NCBI GenBank assembly: GCA_023390555.1 | Contig: JAEWCQ010000014.1 | Coordinates: 1-64,000, forward strand | Direction of reading: 5' to 3' | From: Bacillota bacterium | Lineage (GTDB): Bacteria > Bacillota > Clostridia > Lachnospirales > Lachnospiraceae | DNA length: 64,000 nucleotides | Shown here: positions 58,349 through 64,000 of the stretch, in pieces | Position numbering within the stretch: the first letter of the stretch is position 1 | Layout: every line of letters begins with the position of its first letter | Translations under genes and position numbers: made by a program | Notes under the pieces: model-generated | Database searches by the model: none | The model's input: the letters and a program-made list of their open reading frames with translations, nothing else | What the model was told of the DNA's origin: nothing

Positions 58349-59614
58349 TTGGGTTTATTTGATAAAGTATTTCCGAAAAATTCACAAGTAGAAAAGCAGG
58401 TACAGGCTTCCCTACAAGGTTATTTTAAAACATTAACGGCATACACTCCATCATTTACTACCTTTGAGGGTGGAATTTATGAGATGGAGATTACAAGAGG
58501 GGCGATTGACCGTTACGCTACTTTTTGTAGTAAGTTAAAACCGGAAATACAGGGAAATGCATACAAGAATCTTGAAAAGGTATTACAGTACAAGCCTAAT
58601 CCATATATGAATACGGCGCAATTTTTGTATCGTGTTGCTACTATATTGAAAGTTAATACCACTGCTTTTATCATTCCGCTTTATGCAGAGGATTATCAGA
58701 CAATAACAGGGTTTTATCCCATTCTTCCAACTAACACAGAATTAATAGATGTAGGTGGAGAACTTTGGTTAAGATATCGTTTTGCAAATGGCCAGACAGC
58801 TGCAATTGAATATAATCGAGTCGGAGTATTAACAAGATATTCATATAAGAATGACTTATTTGGTGATGGCAATAGTGCATTGATGCCAACCATGAGCCTA
58901 TTAGATATTCAAAAGCAAGGAATTGTTGAAGGAATCAAACAATCAGCATTTATAAGATTCATGGCAAGACTCGGAGGTGTAATATCTCCAACCGACATGG
59001 AAAAGGAACGAAAAAAATTTTCCGCTGAAAACCTAAGTTCTGAAAATGCAAGTGGTGTTTTAATGTTCGATAATAGATATGCGGATGTAAAACAGATAGA
59101 AAGTAAGCCTTTTATCGTAGATGCGGAGCAAATGAAGATTATCCAAGATAATGTATTTAATTACTTTGGTACGAATGAGGATATCTTACAAAATAAATAC
59201 GATGAAAATAAATGGAATGCATATTATGAGGGAGAAATTGAACCATTTGCAATACAATTATCTCTTGTGCTGACAAATATGTTGTTTACTTCTAAAGAAC
59301 TGTCTTTTGACAATGCGGTTATGTTCACATCAAATCGTTTGCAATATGCATCAAATACTACAAAACTTTTGGTAAGTCAACAGTTATTTGACCGTGGAAT
59401 TTTATCTACGAATCAGATTATGGATATTTGGAATATGGCACATGTACAGGACGGGGATAAAAGATATATCAGGAAAGAGTATACGGATATTACGCTATTA
59501 AATAAGAAAAATGGAGAGGGGGTTACAAGCAATGCCATTGAAGGTGAAGGACAGGGAGTATCGAGCGTTACAGATGTTACAGCCACAGGCTCAGAATCAG
59601 GAGAAACGATTTGA
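58349..59614 (+). CDS. Phage portal protein (HK97 type)
   Basis: 421 residues beginning at TTG 58349, after GGGGAGGTGG. The typical portal order is present: an N-terminal domain, GAIDRYATFCSKLKPEI, NPYMNTAQFLYRVATIL and the late NVFNYFGTNEDILQNKY and WNAYYEGEIEPF. Twelve copies form the ring through which DNA enters the capsid. Its gene overlaps the protease gene, as in HK97. Confidence 0.93.
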   Translation: MGLFDKVFPKNSQVEKQVQASLQGYFKTLTAYTPSFTTFEGGIYEMEITRGAIDRYATFCSKLKPEIQGNAYKNLEKVLQYKPNPYMNTAQFLYRVATILKVNTTAFIIPLYAEDYQTITGFYPILPTNTELIDVGGELWLRYRFANGQTAAIEYNRVGVLTRYSYKNDLFGDGNSALMPTMSLLDIQKQGIVEGIKQSAFIRFMARLGGVISPTDMEKERKKFSAENLSSENASGVLMFDNRYADVKQIESKPFIVDAEQMKIIQDNVFNYFGTNEDILQNKYDENKWNAYYEGEIEPFAIQLSLVLTNMLFTSKELSFDNAVMFTSNRLQYASNTTKLLVSQQLFDRGILSTNQIMDIWNMAHVQDGDKRYIRKEYTDITLLNKKNGEGVTSNAIEGEGQGVSSVTDVTATGSESGETI

Positions 59615-60149
59615 TACTGATTATTACGTGGAAGGATATGCCACTACGTTTAATAAACCATATATACTCTATGAGTATGATGGTATCAAATATTATGAGG
59701 TCATTGATCGTCATGCACTAGATAGTGCTGATATGAGTGATGTGATTTTTCAGTATGATCATAAATCAAGAGTATATGCCAGAAAATCAAATAATACATT
59801 AATTGTTGAGCCGGATAGTAACGGCTTATTTATTTGTGCAGATTTGTCAAAAAGTGAAGCTGCAAAGGGAATGTATGAAGAGATTAATAATGGTTTGGTT
59901 ACAAAAATGTCGTGGGCATTTGTGGTAGAAGAGGATTCCTATAACAGTGATACTAGAACTAGAACCATATTAAAGATCAAGAAAGTTTATGATGTATCAG
60001 CTGTTAGCATACCTGCTTCTGAAGATACTGAGATATCAGCACGATCTTACTTTGACGGAGTGATTGAAGTAGAAAAGCGGGAGTTGCTTGTGCGAGAGTT
60101 AAATAAAAAGAAATTGAATCTGAAATTAAAATTGATGGAGGTCAAATAA
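59532..60149 (+). CDS. Phage prohead protease (HK97 type)
   Basis: 205 residues from ATG 59532 after GAGAGGGGG, overlapping the portal gene. The fold includes YYVEGYATTFNKPY, QYDHKSRVYAR with the active His, and KMSWAFVVEE with the active Ser, as in family U35. It removes the capsid delta domain during head maturation. It directly precedes the capsid gene. Confidence 0.9.
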   Translation: MPLKVKDREYRALQMLQPQAQNQEKRFDTDYYVEGYATTFNKPYILYEYDGIKYYEVIDRHALDSADMSDVIFQYDHKSRVYARKSNNTLIVEPDSNGLFICADLSKSEAAKGMYEEINNGLVTKMSWAFVVEEDSYNSDTRTRTILKIKKVYDVSAVSIPASEDTEISARSYFDGVIEVEKRELLVRELNKKKLNLKLKLMEVK

Positions 60150-60151
60150 TT

Positions 60152-61303
60152 ATGACAAGAATTGAAGAAATCGAAACAAGATTATCTGCTATTAAAGCAG
60201 AGTTAGAGAATGATGGAGCAGACATTGATACATTAACAGTTGAGGTAGACACACTTATGGAAGAGCGCAAAGGTCTGATGGATGCTATCGAGACAAGAAA
60301 AGCAACTCTAGACAAGATTGCTAGCGGAACTGTTGGAACTGTAATTGAATCATTCAAGGGGGAAGATAAAATGGAAGAAAGAAATAAGAATTTTAGTATT
60401 GAATCTGCTGAATATCGTTCAGCATTTATGAATCACTTAAGAGGAATTGAACTTACAGAAGTTGAGCAGAGAGCGTTTAGCACTGTTACAGGTAGCGCAG
60501 CAGCAGTTATTCCAACCACAACACAGAATGCAATCATTGAAGTTGTAAAACAGCAAGCACCTCTGTTACAGGAAATTAACTTGATGAATGTGCCAGGTGG
60601 TGTACAGGTTCCGGTGGAAGATGTAATTAATGAAGCTACTAAACATGTAGAAAACGCAACTATTACAGAGGTGGAAGATAAACTGAAATTTATTGTTCTG
60701 TTCGGATATGAAGTAACTAAATTATTACATATCTCAAAGAGCGTCATGAAAATGTCTGTGTCTGCATTTGAAACATGGTTGTCTAATAATCTTGGGAAAT
60801 CCTTGGCTTCTCAGATTACCAAATCTATTATCTATGGAACTGGCACAGGTGAAGCAACTGGTGTAGATAAAATTACATGGAATGCAACTAATTCCATTAC
60901 GGTAGCAGCATCAAGTTCTATGAACGCCCAGAATGTATTAGATTTTATTGCATTACTTCCGGGAGGATATGATGCAAATGCAAAATTCCTTATGAGCAAA
61001 AAGACTTTGATTCAGGATTTCTTGCCTTTACAGGATAAGTCTAAAAATGATCTTGTTACTCAGGAAGGTAGAAATTACTTTATCCTTGGATATCCTGTTA
61101 TGCTTGACGAGCGTGTTACACTTCACGAAGCATATCTTGGTGATTTTCTTGCCGGATATTATGGAAATATGCCAGAAGAGGCTAATGTTGACGGTGGCTT
61201 TGTAAGAGCATCCAACAACTATGAATATCTTGGTGCTGCTATGTTTGATGGTAAGCCAGCAATCGAAACTGCTTTCTGTAAGATTATAAAGGCAGCAGCA
61301 TAA
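60152..61303 (+). CDS. Major capsid protein (HK97 fold)
   Basis: 383 residues. Residues 1-50 form a charged coiled coil (TRIEEIETRLSAIKAELEND), the scaffold-like delta domain that is likely cut by the upstream protease before or near residue 90. The remainder has the HK97 capsid pattern, including PTTTQNAIIEVVKQQAPL and GYPVMLDERV. The start follows ATGGAGG overlapping the protease stop. A hairpin downstream may raise its share of expression. Confidence 0.93.
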   Translation: MTRIEEIETRLSAIKAELENDGADIDTLTVEVDTLMEERKGLMDAIETRKATLDKIASGTVGTVIESFKGEDKMEERNKNFSIESAEYRSAFMNHLRGIELTEVEQRAFSTVTGSAAAVIPTTTQNAIIEVVKQQAPLLQEINLMNVPGGVQVPVEDVINEATKHVENATITEVEDKLKFIVLFGYEVTKLLHISKSVMKMSVSAFETWLSNNLGKSLASQITKSIIYGTGTGEATGVDKITWNATNSITVAASSSMNAQNVLDFIALLPGGYDANAKFLMSKKTLIQDFLPLQDKSKNDLVTQEGRNYFILGYPVMLDERVTLHEAYLGDFLAGYYGNMPEEANVDGGFVRASNNYEYLGAAMFDGKPAIETAFCKIIKAAA

Positions 61304-61317
61304 TAAGCAACGAAAAT

Positions 61318-61344
61318 GAGGGTGTCCAAATAGTGGATGCCCTC
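61318..61344 (+). terminator. Hairpin after the capsid gene
   Basis: GAGGGTGTCC and GGATGCCCTC pair over 10 bp (two wobbles) around AAATAGT. Only a weak T-containing tail follows, so it may act as an attenuator or RNA stabiliser. Confidence 0.5.
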
Positions 61345-61365
61345 TATATATAAAGGGGGAATTGA

Positions 61366-61629
61366 ATGCTTGAAAAAGTAAAAAGATCCATGCGTATCTC
61401 GCACAATACAATTGATGAAGACATACAGCTTTTGATTGACACATGCTTAAAGGATTTGCAAATGGCCGGGATTGTTACTGATTCAGCGGAAGATGATCCT
61501 CTATTAAATACGGCTTGCATTCTATATACAAAATGGATGTCTGATTATACTTCAAAGGCAGACCAATACGAGAAAGCATATACAAATCTTAAAATATCTC
61601 TTAGTCTGTGTGGTGATTATAATGTATAA
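61366..61629 (+). CDS. Head-tail connector protein (gp6-like)
   Basis: 87 residues, mostly helical (EDIQLLIDTCLKDLQMAG, then TACILYTKWM), of the size and place of the HK97 gp6 / DNA packaging protein. It would sit under the portal and extend the connector. The start follows AAGGGGGAA. Its end overlaps the next start. Confidence 0.82.
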   Translation: MLEKVKRSMRISHNTIDEDIQLLIDTCLKDLQMAGIVTDSAEDDPLLNTACILYTKWMSDYTSKADQYEKAYTNLKISLSLCGDYNV

Positions 61630-61930
61630 TAATGTGATTTCTCTGATAAAAGAGACAGAAACCGTGAATGAGTATGGTAGTAAAGTAAAAGCGGAAACAT
61701 CTAGGGATGTATTTTGCGAATTAAAAAGTATTGGGCAGTCAGAGTTCTATCAAGCACAGACAAACGGTATGAAACCTGAAATTAAGTTCGTAATCGCTGA
61801 TTATCTTGATTACCAGAATGAGGAAATCATTGTTTATGATGGTATGAAATATAAAATCTTGCGCACTTATCGAACAGGAAATGAACTGGAAATCACTTGT
61901 TATGGGGGTGTTCGAAATGAGCGTGCCTAA
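61622..61930 (+). CDS. Phage head closure protein
   Basis: 102 residues from ATG 61622, overlapping the upstream gene by eight bases. Its beta-rich sequence (EYGSKVKAETSRDVFCELKS, late KYKILRTYRTGNELEITCY) matches the SPP1 gp16/HK97 gp7-like stopper family. It closes the portal after DNA packaging and links to the tail. Confidence 0.82.
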   Translation: MYNNVISLIKETETVNEYGSKVKAETSRDVFCELKSIGQSEFYQAQTNGMKPEIKFVIADYLDYQNEEIIVYDGMKYKILRTYRTGNELEITCYGGVRNERA

Positions 61931-62366
61931 AAGCGTTATGAAAATCAACAATGATGGCGTACAGTATGTATCTTCCTGTGACAGGGCGCAGTATACCATC
62001 ACAGAACTTACAAGAGCGGCTTTGAGGGATGTTGGAAAATACGTCTGCAAACAGTTTCGGCAAAGTTATTATTCTCATTTTCATAAGATCACTGGAAACA
62101 CAGGGAAAAATACACAATATTGGGTAAGAAGGGATAAAGAAACCCCTTATTTGCAAGTGGGTATAAAACCGAAGGCATTTTACTCTTGCTTCCAGGAGAC
62201 TGGGTCAAGAAAAACTCCGAAGCTTGCTTTACTGTTGCACTCTGTAACTGACAATGTAGCGAAAATCGTCCAGATAGAATCAAAATACCTGTCTGCTCTT
62301 GAGGATGAAGCAAAGGCATTGTCTCTGATTAATGAAGATGAATATGAGGGAGGGGCAGATGAGTAA
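61917..62366 (+). CDS. HK97 gp10-like head-tail joining protein
   Basis: 149 residues from ATG 61917 after GGGGGTG, overlapping the head closure gene. LTRAALRDVGKYVCKQFRQS, GNTGKNTQYWVRRDKETPY and GIKPKAFYSCFQETGSRKTP are typical of the gp10 family. It is part of the neck that joins head and tail. It overlaps the next gene by eight bases. Confidence 0.82.
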   Translation: MSVPKSVMKINNDGVQYVSSCDRAQYTITELTRAALRDVGKYVCKQFRQSYYSHFHKITGNTGKNTQYWVRRDKETPYLQVGIKPKAFYSCFQETGSRKTPKLALLLHSVTDNVAKIVQIESKYLSALEDEAKALSLINEDEYEGGADE

Positions 62367-62730
62367 GACGTTAGAACTAAGGAAATTAATTAAGCAACAG
62401 TTAGATACTGTAGTGGGTGAAACGTGTTATAAAACAGCTCCGGCTTCTGTAGACTTTCCTTATAAGGTGTTCTCTTTGGAAAATGTGGATTTAGGTGATA
62501 TATACAGAGATGATATTATTCTTGATGTTGATATTTATACAAAAGACGAAGATCAGACAGATTCTATTGCTGATAGCATAGAGCCGTTATTTAATGCGGT
62601 CAATATTCCTACGGATAAAATTCTTTCTACATTCTTTCGCTTGAGTAGAAAGGCTTTGCCTGATGAGGATGAAATAATCCATAGGATTCAATTAAGATTT
62701 CAGATCAAAACATATGAAAGGGGCGAATAA
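62359..62730 (+). CDS. Tail terminator/completion protein
   Basis: 123 residues from ATG 62359, after GGGAGGGG. LRKLIKQQLDTVVGETCYKT and DIILDVDIYTKDEDQTDSIA fit the tail completion family placed between gp10 and the tail tube. It probably caps the tail tube and sets its end. Start and position fit, but family recognition is moderate. Confidence 0.72.
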   Translation: MSKTLELRKLIKQQLDTVVGETCYKTAPASVDFPYKVFSLENVDLGDIYRDDIILDVDIYTKDEDQTDSIADSIEPLFNAVNIPTDKILSTFFRLSRKALPDEDEIIHRIQLRFQIKTYERGE

Positions 62731-62732
62731 AA

Positions 62733-63260
62733 ATGGTAAATAAAGTATTTACAGGGACTCGAAAAATTATCACAGCTGATTATAATGATGTCAAGTGGGT
62801 CGGAAAAACTCAAGATGACAGGGAGGTTGTCATAGAACTGGATAACGCAATCAATCTTGATAACATCGATTGGACAATGGCAGAAAAAGACGAAGTTATT
62901 GCAGCTGTAACTTACGTTGGAACTTATGAGGAAAATGACACCGAAAATTCCGAGCCGTGGCGTGTTACGTTTGTCGGTGGAAGTGAGACTACAGGTGCAA
63001 AAAATCCATCTAATATTTTACTCGGATTAGGTACTTTTTACATTGGTACTACTCCAATCGGTTTATGTCGTGGTGGCGGGCAGTTTACAGTTGAAAGGGA
63101 ATACCGCAATATTACAGCAGACGGAGATTTTGGTACTGTTATGGGACGTGTATCTTTAGATGGTTCTACGCCAAAGTTAAAAATGAATTTATTAGAAGTA
63201 ATCAGTGAGAGCTTAACAAAGTTATATCCTGCTACAAAAATTACAGACTCAACAATTTAA
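62733..63260 (+). CDS. Major tail tube protein
   Basis: 175 residues. Beta-rich, with TRKIITADYNDVKWVGKTQD at the start and GQFTVEREYRNITADGDFGT late, as in siphovirus major tail proteins. Many copies form the flexible tail tube. It stands between the tail terminator and the tail chaperone genes and ends before a hairpin. Confidence 0.87.
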   Translation: MVNKVFTGTRKIITADYNDVKWVGKTQDDREVVIELDNAINLDNIDWTMAEKDEVIAAVTYVGTYEENDTENSEPWRVTFVGGSETTGAKNPSNILLGLGTFYIGTTPIGLCRGGGQFTVEREYRNITADGDFGTVMGRVSLDGSTPKLKMNLLEVISESLTKLYPATKITDSTI

Positions 63261-63276
63261 TATTAGTATAGAGATG

Positions 63277-63303
63277 GGACACCTAATTGAGGGTGTCCTT
63301 ATT
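63277..63303 (+). terminator. Hairpin after the tail tube gene
   Basis: GGACACC and GGTGTCC form a 7-bp stem around TAATTGAG, followed by TTATTTT. It resembles the hairpin after the capsid gene and may limit readthrough into the tail assembly genes. Confidence 0.6.
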
Positions 63304-63325
63304 TTAATGATGGAGGAATATTTTA

Positions 63326-63667
63326 ATGAGAAAATTGAATACAGGGGATATTTTTGCTTTTAGTCGTTGTTTAGTGGCTGTTGGATTGAAAGAAGAATTT
63401 CAAACTAAGGTAAAAAGTCTTGAAAATATAAAAACGAAAAAAAAAGAATTTGATATTGAAAAAATCGGGATGGAATTTGTCTATGATATTTTTGAAAAAG
63501 CTGTTCAAGTAAAATCAGAGAAAGAAATTTACAGGTTTTTAGCAAGACCATTTGAAATGACCGCAGAAGAGGTTGAGAATCTCGGAATTGACGAATTGAT
63601 CGAAGGACTGAAACAGTTAGGAGATATCAGCACCTTAAAAGCTTTTTTCAAGCAAGCGGTTCATTAG
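63326..63667 (+). CDS. Tail assembly chaperone (gpG-like)
   Basis: 113 residues, helical and charged (MRKLNTGDIFAFSRCLVAVG, late FEMTAEEVENLGIDELIEGL), lying between the tail tube and tape measure genes. In the lambda-like scheme it is the short chaperone G. The sequence carries a TTTTTTC slippery heptamer at 63643, and a minus-one shift there joins it to the following frame to make a GT-like product of about 213 residues. Start follows TGGAGGA. Confidence 0.82.
   Translation: MRKLNTGDIFAFSRCLVAVGLKEEFQTKVKSLENIKTKKKEFDIEKIGMEFVYDIFEKAVQVKSEKEIYRFLARPFEMTAEEVENLGIDELIEGLKQLGDISTLKAFFKQAVH
63643..63649 (+). other. Minus-one ribosomal frameshift site
   Basis: In the frame of the 63326 gene the codons read GCT TTT TTC, so T-TTT-TTC is a canonical slippery heptamer. 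After slipping back one base the reading continues QASGSLDYLDVEELLL through to the stop at 63966, and the new frame is open. This is the expected arrangement for tail chaperones. Efficiency and stimulators are unknown. Confidence 0.7.
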
Positions 63668-63726
63668 ACTATCTTGATGTCGAAGAACTGCTATTACGTA
63701 GATATGGGAATGCCATTGATTATGTC

Positions 63727-63966
63727 ATGGAAAAAGATATAGTCGATGGCATTTTGTTTGTGCAAAATATGTTTGAAGAGGTCGGAAAAGAACAGGCAAG
63801 AGAACAGTGGTTAGTGCAATTGCCGTGGATGTCAAAAGAAAATTATGTCAGCTGTAGAGATTATTATTATCAGTTACATCCAGAAAAAATAAAAGAGTTA
63901 GGTAATAAATCAAGCGAGGAAATCTTGGCAGAGAGCGAGGAAATCTTGAGAAAAATGAAAATGTAA
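63727..63966 (+). CDS. Second tail assembly chaperone segment (gpT-like, read by frameshift)
   Basis: The frame encodes about 105 residues after the slippery site, of which 79 follow an ATG at 63727. No ribosome site precedes this ATG, and the frame stays open upstream to the slippery heptamer. It is therefore probably made only as the C-terminal part of the GT fusion. IDYVMEKDIVDGILFVQNMF and YYYQLHPEKIKEL match its position just before the tape measure gene. Confidence 0.72.
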   Translation: MEKDIVDGILFVQNMFEEVGKEQAREQWLVQLPWMSKENYVSCRDYYYQLHPEKIKELGNKSSEEILAESEEILRKMKM

Positions 63967-63978
63967 AGGGGTGATCGA

Positions 63979-64000
63979 ATGGAGCTATTTAAACTTTTTG
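63979..64000 (+). CDS. Start of the tail tape measure gene (truncated by window)
   Basis: ATG 63979 follows AAAGGGGTGATC and begins MELFKLF, a usual opening of siphovirus tape measure proteins. The window ends after seven codons. Order and start fit, but the body cannot be seen. Confidence 0.6.

Larger units (their letters stand above)
41747..64000 (+). mobile_element. Temperate siphovirus-type prophage integrated at ssrA (left arm)
   Basis: From the tmRNA end to the window edge the sequence is more AT-rich and carries phage genes in a normal order: Xis-like protein, cargo, repressor and early promoter, nucleases, a polymerase, a replication protein, and then TerS-TerL-portal-protease-capsid-connectors-tail. 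The left boundary is set at the tmRNA 3' end, a common attachment site. The right end and the second copy of the att core lie beyond the window. No integrase gene is visible. The packaging genes are intact, so the prophage may be inducible, although the region 45.3-46.7 kb contains gene relics. Confidence 0.88.

Noticed and set aside
63432..63446. Run of nine A residues in the tail chaperone gene as an alternative frameshift site
   Set aside because: A shift there would not join the downstream chaperone frame in the usual place. TTTTTTC at 63643 has the right phase and position.

Overview
The window looks like a chromosome segment of a Lachnospiraceae-type Clostridium relative (Firmicutes, low to moderate GC, gut commensal style). 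The grounds are strong AGGAGG ribosome sites, a large secreted GH13 amylase with starch-binding and Big2 domains, glycolytic genes dispersed among unrelated genes, and a clostridial tmRNA. A temperate siphovirus-type prophage, clearly richer in AT, is joined to the 3' end of that tmRNA. Assignment is from protein family recognition only.

Host part, 1-41746. In order: an S1-domain RNA-binding protein; an MFS efflux pump divergent from its probable TetR repressor with two matching operators; a small autoregulated-looking HTH gene pair; a secreted transglutaminase-like adhesin; a SpoVB-like flippase; cysteine desulfurase plus mnmA (sulfur donor and tRNA thiolase side by side); a PHP histidinol-phosphatase; gap, pgk, tpiA (with an unusual triple intergenic repeat between pgk and tpiA); the 1731-residue amylase; a CapA-like metallophosphatase; gpmI; an AI-2E family permease; a PilZ protein; purC-purF-purB; a DUF554 protein; and enolase. 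Next come an XRE-cupin regulator and a six-gene amino-acid operon: ABC transporter, cytidylate-kinase-like protein, class III aminotransferase and iron alcohol dehydrogenase. Its long leader contains competing hairpins. The host part ends with secG, rnr, smpB and ssrA, which form a translation rescue and RNA quality-control cluster.

Prophage part, 41747-64000 (left arm, runs off the window). It begins with an Xis-like protein, a DUF3800 protein, a candidate promoter-plus-terminator small RNA, a membrane/secreted cargo pair and a zone of decayed Rha and ParB-like genes. A lysogeny switch follows (repressor at 48125-48352 on the minus strand; early promoter and operators at about 48400-48541). 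The early operon carries a ParB/HNH-like protein, small proteins and a 1008-residue protein. That protein has the hallmarks of the two-barrel RNA polymerase superfamily of YonO and eukaryotic RNA-silencing RdRPs (DGxG, R-S-P and DxDxD motifs). Then come a RepL-like winged-helix protein with two iteron-like repeats (candidate origin), a GIY-YIG nuclease, an HNH nuclease and a complete HK97-type packaging and head module: TerS, TerL, portal, protease, capsid, connectors, tail tube, and tail chaperones joined by a TTTTTTC minus-one frameshift site. It stops at the first codons of the tape measure gene.

The strongest lead is the phage-encoded single-subunit RNA polymerase candidate. Other leads are the leader RNA of the amino-acid operon, the pgk-tpiA repeat, the prophage small RNA and the frameshift site. 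No CRISPR array, rRNA or ordinary tRNA was seen, and no integrase gene lies in the visible prophage arm.
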